Assembly (NCBI RefSeq): GCF_019669905.1
Contig: NZ_AP019777.1
Location: 3,782,001 to 3,846,000 of the forward strand
DNA length: 64,000 bases
DNA from: Methylomonas koyamae
GTDB taxonomy: Bacteria > Pseudomonadota > Gammaproteobacteria > Methylococcales > Methylomonadaceae
Reading direction: 5' to 3'
The notes beneath the pieces were generated by a model. That model saw only the letters and a program-made list of their open reading frames with translations. It was not told where the DNA came from and ran no database searches. Numbering within the stretch: the first letter of the stretch is position 1; each line of letters opens with the position of its first letter. Below, piece after piece: positions 36,312 to 46,728 of the stretch. Both the position numbers and the translations under genes were made by a program.

Positions 36312-36889
36312 AATCCTTACCAGTTTTAATCCTGTGGCTGTACGCCGCCGCAACCCAAGCCGAGGATGCATTGGCAGCCATCAAATCCCGGCTGGCGCCG
36401 GCGGCTATCGTCCACGGCCATTTCCGCCAGGAAAAACATCTGAAGTTTCTGAGCAGGCCGTTAATTTCGGAGGGCGAATTTACCTTCCAACAGCAGCGCG
36501 GCGTGATCTGGAAAACCGTCAGCCCGGTCGAATCGACACTACTGGTCGGCGATAACCGTTTATTGACCAGCCAGGGCGAACAAGCCCTGCCGGCCAGTTT
36601 CGGCCGGGTGTTTCCGGCCATGCTCGGCGGCGACTTGGCGGCGTTAAGCGAAGACTTCAGCACCAGCGCCGAATTGCAATCCGATTCCTGGCGACTAACC
36701 CTACTACCGAAAGATGCGCTGCTCGGCAAAGCCATCGCCGCCATTTACTTGGCCGGCGACAGCGAATTGCGCAGCGTGGAAATCCGGGAAACCAACGGCA
36801 ACAGCTCGATGATCGGCTTCGACCGCATCAGCCACCCCGTCCAACTCAGCCCGGAACAGGCGGCCGAATTTGCGCGTTTATCGCCCTAA
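36308..36889 (+). CDS. LolA-like periplasmic carrier (APE cluster)
   Basis: 193 residues. Signal peptide at the N-terminus (SLPVLILWLYAAATQA, cleavage after TQA). The mature part follows the LolA fold: HGHFRQEKHLKFLSRPLISEGEF, GVIWKTVSPVES, then SVEIRETNGNSSMIGFDRI. LolA-type carriers of APE clusters (ApeL position) are thought to ferry the lipid product across the periplasm. Its 3' end overlaps the exporter gene by 20 bp, pointing to tight coupling with it. Confidence 0.88.
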   Translation: MKSLPVLILWLYAAATQAEDALAAIKSRLAPAAIVHGHFRQEKHLKFLSRPLISEGEFTFQQQRGVIWKTVSPVESTLLVGDNRLLTSQGEQALPASFGRVFPAMLGGDLAALSEDFSTSAELQSDSWRLTLLPKDALLGKAIAAIYLAGDSELRSVEIRETNGNSSMIGFDRISHPVQLSPEQAAEFARLSP

Positions 36890-39215
36890 ACTGTACGCGG
36901 CGCTGTGGCTGCTGGGCATGCTGGGCCTGGCCTGGCTCAGTCTGCAAAACCTAAAGCGCGATTGGCTGGAGACCGGCTTTCTGGCCTTACTGCCGCAAGC
37001 CGAACAACGCCCGGAGATGGCAAACGCCATCGAACGCCATAACCAGGCCGTCAACCGCAAAGTAGTCTGGCTGGTCGGCGCCGCCAACGCCGGCCAAGCC
37101 GTAGCGTTGGCCGAAACCGTCAAGACCGGCCTCGCCGCCAGCGGCCTGTTTGCCGATTTAACGCTGCAAATTTCGCAGCAGCAGTACCGGCAAAGCTACC
37201 AACAACTGTTCGCCTACCGCTACCAACTGTTGGACAGCCGGACCCGGCAAAGCTTGCAGCAAGACCCGCAGCGTTTGGTGCAAGAAAATCTGGAAACGCT
37301 ATACAGCCCGCTCGGCCAGTGGCAGGCCGCCAATCTGGAACGCGACCCGCTATTGCTGTTCGGCCGTTACTTCGCCGCGCAAAACCCGCTGCAACTGAAT
37401 ATCGAACACGATGCCGTGGTGGTGCATGACGGACCACGAGCCTGGGCGCTGCTGATCGGCGAATTGCCCGACCGGGACTTGAAGCTGGATAAACTCGAGC
37501 AATTGCTGAGTCTGAACCAAACGCTGCAACAGCAAGCGCGTCAACAAGGCGGCGAGCTGCTGGCGACTGGCCTGCCCTTGTTTACCGCGTACGGCGCCCA
37601 TTCCGCTCAGCAGGAAATATCGACCATCGGCATCGGTTCGACGCTGGGCGTGGTCCTACTGCTCTGGCTGACCTTCCGCAGCCCCCGGCCCTTGCTACTG
37701 TGCTGCCTGGCGGTCGCCAGCGGCTTGCTGGCAGCCTGGAGTCTGAGCCTGCAAATTTTCCCCAAACTGCACATCATGACCTTGGTGTTCGGCTCCAGCC
37801 TAATCGGCGTGGTAGTCGATTACGCCTTGCATTTTTTTTGCGACGGCCTCGGCCTGCCGCACTGGACTCCGCGCCGGGGCTTGAGTTACGTGCTGCCGGG
37901 CATCGGCTTCGGTTTGCTGACCAGTTTATTGGGTTACGCCGGCCTCGGCTTTTCGCCGTTTCCGGGCTTGCGGGAAATGGCCGTGTTCTCGGCCCTGGGC
38001 TTGGTCGTATCCTGGCTGACCGTGGTCATGCTGTTTCCGGTTCTGCTGGCCCGCTTCCAGCCACAGCACCAATTCGGCATGCTGAGTCTGGCCGGATACT
38101 GGCAACGCAGTTGGCCGGAACGGCTAAACCGCCATCGCCTAAGCCTGTCCGCCGCTTTCGCCCTGCTGCTGATCGGCGGCCTGAGCCAGTTGCAGGCCCA
38201 GGACGACGTTCGCCTGTTGCAAAGCGCCCCAACGGCCATTACCGCGGCGGACGCCGAAATCCGGCGGCTGTTACCTATCGGCCGCGATAACCAATTCTTC
38301 CTGGTCACCGGTGCCAACCCCAGCGAGTGGTACCAAAACGAGCAGCGCCTGCTCGCAGACTTGGCGCCGCTGTGCGAGCAAGGCAAGCTCAGGCAATACG
38401 ACGCCGTCAGCCGACACTGGCCCGACCCGGCCCAGCAAGCCGCCGATTACCGCTTGCTGCAAACCGGGATTTACCGGCCGGATTTTTTGCAAGGCTATAT
38501 GCGGAATCTGGGATTCGAGCAATTGGCCATCGATAACGAAATCCGCAGCTTCGCGGCCGCGGCCGGCCAAACCCTGAGCCTGGACGACTGGCTGGCAAGC
38601 GCCAACGCCAATCTGCGCCAGCAATGGCTGGGCTGCAACGCCGAGGCTTGCCGCAGCATCGTCAGTTTGACCGGCATCGCCGACCTGGCGCCGCTCAAAG
38701 CCCTGGCGGAATTGCCGGGCGTGACTTGGGTGGATCATGTGTCGCAGTTGTCGGAGTTATTCCAACGCTACCGGCAGCGGGTGACGCTACTGCTGGCCGG
38801 GGTATGCGGCTTGATCCTGAGCATTCTGATTTACCGGCTGGGCTGGCGCCACGGCTTACAGGTGATGGCGGTGCCGGTGTTGGCGATGCTGACCGCCTTG
38901 GCCACCTTAGGCTGGCTCGGCGAATTGTTCACGCTGTTCAATTTGTTCGCATTACTGCTAGTACTGGAAGTTGCGGTCGACTATGCGGTGTTTTTTCAGA
39001 TGGCGGCGGCCTCCGCCGATACTATCGGCAAACGCGACACCACCACGCTGGCGGTGGCCTTGTCGGCGTTCACGACGTTGCTGGGTTACGGCTTGTTGGC
39101 AACCAGCTCGACCGCCATCGTCCACGCCTTCGGCGTAACTTTGGCCGCCGGCGTCGGCAGCGCGTTCCTGCTGGCACCGCTAATCGGTTTTAACGACAAA
39201 CCGGCAGAGCGATGA
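36870..39215 (+). CDS. MMPL/RND-type lipid exporter (APE cluster)
   Basis: 781 residues with the MMPL plan: one N-terminal helix (residues 10-25), a large periplasmic loop, five helices near 255-400 (IGSTLGVVLLLWLTFRS; LGLVVSWLTVVMLFPVLLAR), a second periplasmic loop, and five more helices from about 640 (YRQRVTLLLAGVCGLILSI) to 775. The conserved VVDYALHFFCDGLG-like charged pair in the helix bundle and VDYAVFFQMA support proton-driven export. The start is TTG at 36870, inside the LolA gene; its ATGA end overlaps ydbH by 4 bp. It probably moves the aryl-polyene lipid out of the inner membrane (ApeM position). Confidence 0.9.
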   Translation: MRVYRPKLYAALWLLGMLGLAWLSLQNLKRDWLETGFLALLPQAEQRPEMANAIERHNQAVNRKVVWLVGAANAGQAVALAETVKTGLAASGLFADLTLQISQQQYRQSYQQLFAYRYQLLDSRTRQSLQQDPQRLVQENLETLYSPLGQWQAANLERDPLLLFGRYFAAQNPLQLNIEHDAVVVHDGPRAWALLIGELPDRDLKLDKLEQLLSLNQTLQQQARQQGGELLATGLPLFTAYGAHSAQQEISTIGIGSTLGVVLLLWLTFRSPRPLLLCCLAVASGLLAAWSLSLQIFPKLHIMTLVFGSSLIGVVVDYALHFFCDGLGLPHWTPRRGLSYVLPGIGFGLLTSLLGYAGLGFSPFPGLREMAVFSALGLVVSWLTVVMLFPVLLARFQPQHQFGMLSLAGYWQRSWPERLNRHRLSLSAAFALLLIGGLSQLQAQDDVRLLQSAPTAITAADAEIRRLLPIGRDNQFFLVTGANPSEWYQNEQRLLADLAPLCEQGKLRQYDAVSRHWPDPAQQAADYRLLQTGIYRPDFLQGYMRNLGFEQLAIDNEIRSFAAAAGQTLSLDDWLASANANLRQQWLGCNAEACRSIVSLTGIADLAPLKALAELPGVTWVDHVSQLSELFQRYRQRVTLLLAGVCGLILSILIYRLGWRHGLQVMAVPVLAMLTALATLGWLGELFTLFNLFALLLVLEVAVDYAVFFQMAAASADTIGKRDTTTLAVALSAFTTLLGYGLLATSSTAIVHAFGVTLAAGVGSAFLLAPLIGFNDKPAER

Positions 39216-41032
39216 ATCCCGTGCCCGAATCGCCGTCAACCCGCAAACCTGGCAAACGCTACAGGCGGCTGCTTGTGCCGGCGCTACTGATAATTGTCGG
39301 GGCCACGGTCTGGAGCCAGCGCCATCCGCTTGGCGAACGGCTATTGCTCCACGCCTTGCAATTTAGTCCGCTGGCCGGGCCAGAATTGTCCGGCCTGAGC
39401 TTCGACGGCAAGCAGGTGCAACTGGAACGGTTCGGTTTTAGGCTGGAAACGGCCGCCGGCCCGCTGCAAGTCACGCTACAAAACGTCGCCGCCGGCTATC
39501 GGCTCGAACCGCTAAGCGTGGAAGCCATCGACATCGGCCACGCGGTATTGAAACTGGACTACCAAGCTGCCGATACCGCAACCGACGCAGCTGCGGACGA
39601 GAGCACCGGCCGCTTGCCGTTGCCGCCGCTGCGCGTCGCCAACCTGGACTTGCAAATCGCCACGCCCTGGGGCGACAGCCGTTTCAACGGCCGCGCTCAG
39701 TTCGGACCAAGCCCGCAAACGGCGTATCAATTGACGCTCGAAGACGGCCGGCACAGCCTGACCCTGAATGCGGCCGCCGACGCCGCCGATTTCGGCTTGG
39801 CTTTAGCGAGCGCGAACGGCGCCCGGATTCTGGCGCTGGACGGCTCCGGCCTCGGCGGCCCGGACGCCAAGCTGAACCTGAGCGGCAAACTCGGCGACAT
39901 CGCCGCCTGGCTGCAAAGCACGCCGCTGCTGCCGGCCACGCTCAGGCCGACCGGCGCGCCGGCGGCCTTGGCCGCGCAACTCGGCAATAGCCGATTAAAC
40001 CTGGAATTGCATAGCGCCGACGGCTTCGCCCACAGCCAGGCCAAGTTGTCGCTGGCCCGCGATAAAAACGTTCTGGCGGCAGCCAAAGCCGCGATCAGCC
40101 TGCCACCGCAGCCCGCCGCCGACATTACCGGCCGATTGGCGCTATCCGCCGGCGAAGCCTTCGACTTGACCAAACCGTGGCTACCCGAAACCGCCCGCAG
40201 TTGGAGCGTCGCCTCCGGCCAGATCGAAGCCGCTTGGCAACTGCATTGGCAAACGCAGCTCAAGCGCGGCACAGCCAAGCTGGATATCGGCGATCTGTCG
40301 TTAACCGCGGGACCGGCGCGCTTGCAGCACAGCGATATCCATTTGGCCATCCCGGAACTTGCCGACGGCACCACCGAACTTAGCGCCCGGATTCGGACGC
40401 TGGAATTGGGCGAGGGCTTGACCGGCCGCGACCTGGAACTCGACGCCGCCTACCGCGAGCCCGAGTTGGCGCTGAAGCGGGCGCGTCTCGCCATCTTCGG
40501 CGGCCAACTGGAACTGGTGCCGGGTACGTTCGACATCAGCCAAATGCCGTTAGCCTTGACCCTGAAAGCGCAGCAAATCGATCTGGCGCAACTGTTGGCC
40601 AGCCTGCATTATCCGCAACTGTCCGGAACCGGCAGCGTCGACGGCGAACTGCCGTTAAAACTGGCGACCGGCAGCATCGAACTGCAGGACGGCGCGTTGC
40701 GCGGCACCCGTCCCGGCACCTTGCGTTACCAAAGCCCGGCCGACGACGGCAACCTGGCGTTTCAAGCGTTGCGCAACCTGGTTTACCATCGCTTGCAAGC
40801 TCAATTAAACTACCAGCCCAGCGGCGATTACCGGATCGGCCTGCGTCTGGAAGGCCACAACCCGGAAGTCCTGTCCGGCCACCCGCTGGCTTTTAACCTG
40901 AACATCAGCGGCCAATTGCCGGAGCTGCTGCGCCGCGGTCTGGTGACCGGCAATTTCGAACGCGCGATACTGGAACAAGTCGGCCAACAACCGGCCGAAA
41001 CGCCACCCGCCCAGCCCGCTGGGAAACCATAA
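39212..41032 (+). CDS. ydbH: YdbH/AsmA-like intermembrane bridge protein
   Basis: 606 residues: a cytoplasmic N-tail, one membrane anchor (about 22-38, LVPALLIIVGATVWSQ), then a long repetitive beta-rich periplasmic part rich in Leu, Asp and Ala (alternating LDL/LAL strands). The C-terminus of DctA-YdbH type (LVYHRLQAQLNYQPSGDY) fits. The E. coli protein is longer (about 880). YdbH, TamB and YhdP are known phospholipid-transport bridges between the membranes; YdbH works with YnbE. Identity is supported by the two genes that follow, ynbE and ydbL. Overlap with the MMPL exporter is ATGA (4 bp), i.e. coupled translation. Confidence 0.86.
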   Translation: MNPVPESPSTRKPGKRYRRLLVPALLIIVGATVWSQRHPLGERLLLHALQFSPLAGPELSGLSFDGKQVQLERFGFRLETAAGPLQVTLQNVAAGYRLEPLSVEAIDIGHAVLKLDYQAADTATDAAADESTGRLPLPPLRVANLDLQIATPWGDSRFNGRAQFGPSPQTAYQLTLEDGRHSLTLNAAADAADFGLALASANGARILALDGSGLGGPDAKLNLSGKLGDIAAWLQSTPLLPATLRPTGAPAALAAQLGNSRLNLELHSADGFAHSQAKLSLARDKNVLAAAKAAISLPPQPAADITGRLALSAGEAFDLTKPWLPETARSWSVASGQIEAAWQLHWQTQLKRGTAKLDIGDLSLTAGPARLQHSDIHLAIPELADGTTELSARIRTLELGEGLTGRDLELDAAYREPELALKRARLAIFGGQLELVPGTFDISQMPLALTLKAQQIDLAQLLASLHYPQLSGTGSVDGELPLKLATGSIELQDGALRGTRPGTLRYQSPADDGNLAFQALRNLVYHRLQAQLNYQPSGDYRIGLRLEGHNPEVLSGHPLAFNLNISGQLPELLRRGLVTGNFERAILEQVGQQPAETPPAQPAGKP

Positions 41033-41068
41033 CCATCGCTGCCGCCGGCGGCCGAGAGGAGAGATAAC

Positions 41069-41263
41069 ATGAAATTCGCAACGCAGTACCTACTGCCGAT
41101 CTGGGCCGTCTGGGCACTGGCGGGATGCTCGCCGTCCGTCAAACTCGAAGCCCCGGACAAACCGATCGAGATCAATATGAACGTCAAGATCGAACACGAA
41201 ATCCGCTTGAAAGTGGAAAAAGACGTCGACGATTTAATTTCCAGCCAAAAAGGCCTGTTTTAA
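41069..41263 (+). CDS. ynbE: YnbE-like outer membrane lipoprotein
   Basis: 64 residues. Lipobox ALAGC with Cys at residue 20. The mature part PSVKLEAPDKPIEINMNVKIEHEIRLKV matches the YnbE pattern (lipoprotein, beta-strand that pairs with the end of YdbH). In E. coli, YnbE anchors YdbH at the outer membrane. GAGGAGAG precedes the ATG. It is 36 bp after ydbH and 10 bp before ydbL. Confidence 0.88.
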   Translation: MKFATQYLLPIWAVWALAGCSPSVKLEAPDKPIEINMNVKIEHEIRLKVEKDVDDLISSQKGLF

Positions 41264-41273
41264 GGAGAGTCCC

Positions 41274-41612
41274 ATGTTAGGTAAATTCGCACGTTCCCTG
41301 GTGTCCGCCCTGGCTCTGAGCTTACTGTTGCTTAGCTCAGCCACCGCCGCCGATCTGGCGCAACTGAAAGCCGCCGGCGTTGTCGGCGAACGCAGCAACG
41401 GCCTGCTCGGCTTAGTCAAACCCGACGCTCCGGCCGACGTCAAAGCCTTCGTCGACAACATCAACGCCCAGCGCCAGGCCGAATACCAACGCATCGCCGC
41501 CAAGAACGGCGTCACCGCCGACGAAGTGGCAAAACTGACCGCGCAAAAAGTCATCAACCAAGCCGCGCCGGGCCAGTTTGTCGATACCGGGGCGGGGTGG
41601 CAGCAGCGTTGA
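41274..41612 (+). CDS. ydbL: YdbL-like periplasmic protein (DUF1318)
   Basis: 112 residues. A signal peptide (ALSLLLLSSATAA) is followed by a DUF1318 domain: LKAAGVVGERSNGLLGLV at the mature N-terminus and a helical stretch ending in DEVAKLTAQKVINQAAPGQFV. In E. coli the protein acts as a chaperone that keeps YnbE oligomers in check. AAGGAGAG precedes its ATG. It completes the ydbH-ynbE-ydbL trio. Confidence 0.9.
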   Translation: MLGKFARSLVSALALSLLLLSSATAADLAQLKAAGVVGERSNGLLGLVKPDAPADVKAFVDNINAQRQAEYQRIAAKNGVTADEVAKLTAQKVINQAAPGQFVDTGAGWQQR

Positions 41613-41669
41613 CGTATCGCGATGGCGGCGATAAGACGATTAGACTCTAAAGTCACCTTGTAAACCTCT

Positions 41670-43823
41670 ATGGCAGCGACAAACACCCGTCGCGTTTTAG
41701 ATTGGCTAAACACCGCTCGCCGCGACCGCAGCGCCGAATGGCGGGCGCAAGCAGACGCGGCCAAAACCGCTCAAGACGAAACACGGGAGACGGCGCTGTC
41801 GGATGCCAAGGCCTTGCTCGACGATTCATCACAGAAGAACCGCAATCTGTTCGTCGGCTTTCTAGGCGTGCTGCTTTATACGCTGGTAATGACCCTGGCG
41901 ATTACCGACCAGGATTTGTTGATGGGGCGGATGTCGATGAAAATCCCGCTGATCGACCTGGGCCTACCGCCTTTGGCCTGGTTCAGCGTGGTGCCGGTGT
42001 TGTTTTTGTTGCTGCATATCGATCTATTGCACAACCTGGACGAACACCTCAACAAGCTGCTGCAGTGGCGGGAACTTAACGGCGGAACACTGGACCGCCG
42101 GCAAATGCAACCCTTCTTTTACGACTTTGCCTTTGCCTACCCCAACGAGCGCATCATCGGCAAATTGCTGGACTGGTTCGTCTGGTTTCTGATTTATCTG
42201 CTGCCGATCTTTACGCTGCTGGTGGTGCAGGTGCGCTTTGGTGCCTATCAAAACCAATTGTTGTCGGCGGTGCATTGGGCCTTGGTGATGGCGGACATTG
42301 GTGCTTACGGTTTGTTTTACCACAATTGGCGGGTTGCCAATGGCCGGCGGCTTGAAAGCCGCGTTGCCAAACTGCGCCAAAAGCTAATCGATACATTTGT
42401 TTGCCTTCTATTGCTACTGTTGCTGCTTTGGCAAGCCGAGGGCGGTTGGAACAATATGCCGAACGAAGTACCCAGCGAACTTAATGGTGATCAAGTTTAT
42501 CGGGCGTTTAGAACGTTAGGCAACGCGTTAAAATTTTCCGATCATTCGTATTTTGTTATCGCGGCTTATGCCGTCGTCGGCGTGATACCAACCATCGCCG
42601 CAGTGTTTGTGCCACAGTTGCGCGGAGGTTGCTTACGCGCCTTGCTTTGGCTCAGTGTATTTTGCCTGGGTCTGACCAGCTGGTTTTGCCAGGCCTGGGC
42701 CTTGTCAGCTACTAACAAAATTATTCGAGATACCATAAACCAACCCTTGGCAGCGCTACTGCCGCGCCTTGTTGTGACTAGCCATATTCTCAGTTCGGTG
42801 GACGATAATGAAAAGCGTATGCTGCAAATGGTGGCGGACTATCAAACAGCCGAAAACTTGCCAGACAACAAAAGAGCCAAAGCTAGCGATATTAACTCAG
42901 CGGTCGAACAAGCAGGTCGTAACTCACTAGCCAGACAATGGTGGCAGCAAGGCGCTCGACTGGATTGGCGCGAGCGGTCATTCAATTTCGCGGATTTTAG
43001 CGGCAGTATGATGGCGCGAGCAGACCTATCGGGCTCCAGTTTACAGGGTGCCGTCCTCTTTGAGGCGCATCTCCAGGGTGCTCGCCTTCGCAGATGTAAG
43101 CTTCAAAATGCTAACCTTCTTGGAGCTCAACTGCAGGAAAGTACATTCGACGAAGCCCTATTAGTAGGCGCTTCTCTGAGAGAAGCCAATTTGCAAAACT
43201 CCATTTCAATCAGTGTTCAAATGCAATTCGCAGACCTCGCAAATGCGTCTCTAGAAAACGCTGATTTTGTGCTCGCAAAACTACAGGGCGCGATTCTTAC
43301 AGGAGCTCAATTAGAGGGTGTACTTCTTCTGAGCGCAAATTTGCAAGGCGCAGATTTAAGTCATGCCAGCCTAGAGGGCGCATCGTTAACTAACTCGTTG
43401 TTAACAGGAACAGATTTCTTTCAGGCTCAACTTCAAGGCGCTAATCTTGCGGGAGCCAAACTGTCTGGAGCTAATTTCAAGAGAGCTCAACTTCATGGTA
43501 TAAGCTGCGATTGGTCTTCTGTAAGGGCTCTGCAACGAGAAAATTTTGGCGCGCGAAAAATATCCACTGATGAAGATCGATATTGCTTTTTCAGTATAAC
43601 CAATCAACCCAACTTTCTTCATCAAGCCATTTGCGGCGAACTAACCGAAAACATGGCTAAAGCCATTCGCGAGCATTGGTACGACAGGGTCCCTTACGAA
43701 TTGGTCCAGAAATGGGCCAAACAAGGCCATCCGTGCGCCGAACCACCTAAAGCGGCGGAGCCGGCCAGCGCCCCGGGGGAGACGCCAAGGGCAAATCCGA
43801 AGAAAAAATCCAAAGTTGGATAA
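41670..43823 (+). CDS. Membrane protein with C-terminal pentapeptide-repeat domain
   Basis: 717 residues. About seven transmembrane helices lie in the first half (residues about 68-88, 100-120, 168-192, 208-222, 236-250, 290-308 and 322-345). A linker follows, then pentapeptide repeats from about residue 440 to 610, with the A(D/N)LXX rhythm (DLSGSSLQGAVLFEAHLQGARL). This part should form a right-handed beta-helix. A short C-terminal domain has two Cys and a basic tail (PKKKSKVG). The repeat half, from about 42400 to 43650, is more AT-rich than the flanks, so the gene may be mosaic. Function is unknown; pentapeptide membrane proteins often act as scaffolds. Confidence 0.8.
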   Translation: MAATNTRRVLDWLNTARRDRSAEWRAQADAAKTAQDETRETALSDAKALLDDSSQKNRNLFVGFLGVLLYTLVMTLAITDQDLLMGRMSMKIPLIDLGLPPLAWFSVVPVLFLLLHIDLLHNLDEHLNKLLQWRELNGGTLDRRQMQPFFYDFAFAYPNERIIGKLLDWFVWFLIYLLPIFTLLVVQVRFGAYQNQLLSAVHWALVMADIGAYGLFYHNWRVANGRRLESRVAKLRQKLIDTFVCLLLLLLLLWQAEGGWNNMPNEVPSELNGDQVYRAFRTLGNALKFSDHSYFVIAAYAVVGVIPTIAAVFVPQLRGGCLRALLWLSVFCLGLTSWFCQAWALSATNKIIRDTINQPLAALLPRLVVTSHILSSVDDNEKRMLQMVADYQTAENLPDNKRAKASDINSAVEQAGRNSLARQWWQQGARLDWRERSFNFADFSGSMMARADLSGSSLQGAVLFEAHLQGARLRRCKLQNANLLGAQLQESTFDEALLVGASLREANLQNSISISVQMQFADLANASLENADFVLAKLQGAILTGAQLEGVLLLSANLQGADLSHASLEGASLTNSLLTGTDFFQAQLQGANLAGAKLSGANFKRAQLHGISCDWSSVRALQRENFGARKISTDEDRYCFFSITNQPNFLHQAICGELTENMAKAIREHWYDRVPYELVQKWAKQGHPCAEPPKAAEPASAPGETPRANPKKKSKVG

Positions 43824-43984
43824 AGCCAACAACGAGATTCTTACGGCTTGCTAGGCGGTGTACCTAAGCTAATTGAGCGGGTTCAAATCCCACAAAACGG
43901 CAAAGCCTCGAGGTTCAAAAATACCTTTCCAGAAGAGTAGGCAATCCTCAAAGCACTGAATCGCCCCAAAAACCCCGCAATCCA

Positions 43985-45035
<1,051 letters not shown>

Positions 45036-45050
45036 GCCTTACGCGTTAGC

Positions 45051-45074
45051 GGCGGACGGTCCAGGCCGTCCGCC
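45051..45074 (+). promoter_or_regulatory. nifH-nifD intercistronic hairpin
   Basis: GGCGGACGG/CCGTCCGCC, 9-bp perfect stem with a 6-base loop, only 16 bases after the nifH stop. It is followed by TTT but no long T-run; it is more likely an mRNA stabiliser or partial attenuator that raises NifH over NifDK than a full terminator. Confidence 0.75.
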
Positions 45075-45131
45075 TTTCATTCCCAAACACTGTCAGTTGG
45101 GGGATTGCCCACGACATTAGGAGGAACCATC

Positions 45132-46613
45132 ATGGCAGCCATGACAAGAGAAGAGACGGAAGCGCTGATCGCAGAAGTGCTGGAAGTCTATCCCGAGAAA
45201 GCCAAGAAAGACCGCGCCAAGCACTTGGCGGTCAACGATCAAAGCTTGGAAAAATCCAATAAATGCATTACCTCTAACCGGAAATCCCTGCCGGGCGTAA
45301 TGACCATTCGCGGTTGCGCTTACGCCGGCTCGAAAGGCGTGGTTTGGGGCCCGATCAAGGACATGATCCACATTTCCCACGGCCCTGTCGGTTGCGGCCA
45401 ATATTCCCGCGCCGGCCGCCGTAACTATTATGTCGGTACCACTGGTGTCAACACCTTCGGTACGATGAACTTCACTTCGGATTTCCAAGAGAAAGACATC
45501 GTCTTCGGCGGCGACAAAAAGCTGGCCAAATGTATCGACGAGATCGAAGCCTTGTTCCCGTTGCACAAAGGGATTTCCGTGCAATCCGAGTGCCCGATCG
45601 GTCTGATCGGCGACGACATCGAGGCCGTTTCCAAAAACAAAGCCAAAGACATCGGTAAAACCGTGGTTCCGGTGCGTTGCGAAGGTTTCCGCGGCGTATC
45701 CCAATCTTTGGGCCACCATATCGCCAACGACGCGATCCGCGACTGGGTGCTGGACAAACGCGACGGCGACGATAGCTTCCCGACCACCCCGTACGACGTA
45801 GCCGTGATCGGCGACTACAACATCGGCGGCGACGCTTGGGCCTCGCGTACCTTGTTGGAAGAAATGGGTCTGCGCGTCGTAGCGCAATGGTCCGGCGACG
45901 GCACCATCGCCGAGATCGAAAAAACTCCGAAAGTGAAGCTGAACCTGATTCACTGCTACCGTTCGATGAACTACATCGCCCGCCACATGGAAGAGAAGTA
46001 CAGCATCCCCTGGATCGAGTACAACTTCTTCGGCCCGACCAAAATCGCCGAAAGCTTGCGCAGAATCGCCGCCCACTTCGACGACACGATCAAAGAAGGC
46101 GCAGAACGCGTGATCGCCCGCTACCAAGCCGAGTACGAAGCGGTTATCGCCAAGTACAAACCGCGCCTGCAAGGCAAAAAAGTCATGCTGTACATCGGCG
46201 GCTTGCGTCCGCGCCACGTCATCGGTGCCTACGAAGACTTGGGTATGGAAGTGGTCGGTACCGGTTACGAGTTCGGTCACAACGACGACTACGACCGTAC
46301 CATTAAGGAAATGGGCAACGCGACCTTGTTGTACGACGACGTCACCGGCTACGAATTCGAAGAGTTCGTCAAAAAAGTTAAACCCGATTTGGTCGGCTCC
46401 GGCATCAAAGAAAAGTACATTTTCCAAAAAATGGGTATCCCATTCCGGCAAATGCACTCCTGGGATTATTCAGGCCCTTACCACGGCTACGACGGCTTCG
46501 CCATCTTCGCCCGCGATATGGACATGACCCTGAACAACCCTTGCTGGAAACAAATTCAGGTGCCCTGGAAAAAAGCCGAATCCGAAAGCGAAGCGGTTAA
46601 AGCAGTCGCGTAA
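45132..46613 (+). CDS. nifD: Nitrogenase MoFe protein alpha chain NifD
   Basis: 493 residues. Numbering falls in register with the Azotobacter protein: P-cluster ligands Cys62, Cys88, Cys154; FeMo-co ligands Cys275 (LIHCYRS) and His442 (MHSWDY). The substrate-channel residues Val70, Arg96, Gln191 and His195 are all conserved. This marks a Mo, not V or Fe-only, nitrogenase. The start is the ATG at 45132 after GGAGGAACC; upstream in-frame starts are in the hairpin spacer. It is co-transcribed with nifH. Confidence 0.98.
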   Translation: MAAMTREETEALIAEVLEVYPEKAKKDRAKHLAVNDQSLEKSNKCITSNRKSLPGVMTIRGCAYAGSKGVVWGPIKDMIHISHGPVGCGQYSRAGRRNYYVGTTGVNTFGTMNFTSDFQEKDIVFGGDKKLAKCIDEIEALFPLHKGISVQSECPIGLIGDDIEAVSKNKAKDIGKTVVPVRCEGFRGVSQSLGHHIANDAIRDWVLDKRDGDDSFPTTPYDVAVIGDYNIGGDAWASRTLLEEMGLRVVAQWSGDGTIAEIEKTPKVKLNLIHCYRSMNYIARHMEEKYSIPWIEYNFFGPTKIAESLRRIAAHFDDTIKEGAERVIARYQAEYEAVIAKYKPRLQGKKVMLYIGGLRPRHVIGAYEDLGMEVVGTGYEFGHNDDYDRTIKEMGNATLLYDDVTGYEFEEFVKKVKPDLVGSGIKEKYIFQKMGIPFRQMHSWDYSGPYHGYDGFAIFARDMDMTLNNPCWKQIQVPWKKAESESEAVKAVA

Positions 46614-46660
46614 TGTGCCGGGTGGGCGGTGCGCCGTCCGCCTCAGCCATCGAAAATCGT

Positions 46661-46676
46661 TCGGGCTTCGGCCCGA
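46661..46676 (+). promoter_or_regulatory. nifD-nifK intercistronic hairpin
   Basis: TCGGGC-TTCG-GCCCGA, a UUCG-capped stem, preceded at about 46623-46641 by a second, imperfect GC-rich stem. No T-run follows, so readthrough into nifK is expected; a stability role is likely. Confidence 0.6.
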
Positions 46677-46728
46677 GCAATCCAATCAACGCCGGACCAC
46701 AGATTAGTGGCGCGTTTAGGAGATTATC

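Noticed and set aside
45117..46457. Long antisense frame within nifD (446 codons), and a similar one in nifK at 46768-48168
   Set aside because: Mirror frames caused by the codon bias of highly expressed nif genes; no domain or RBS.
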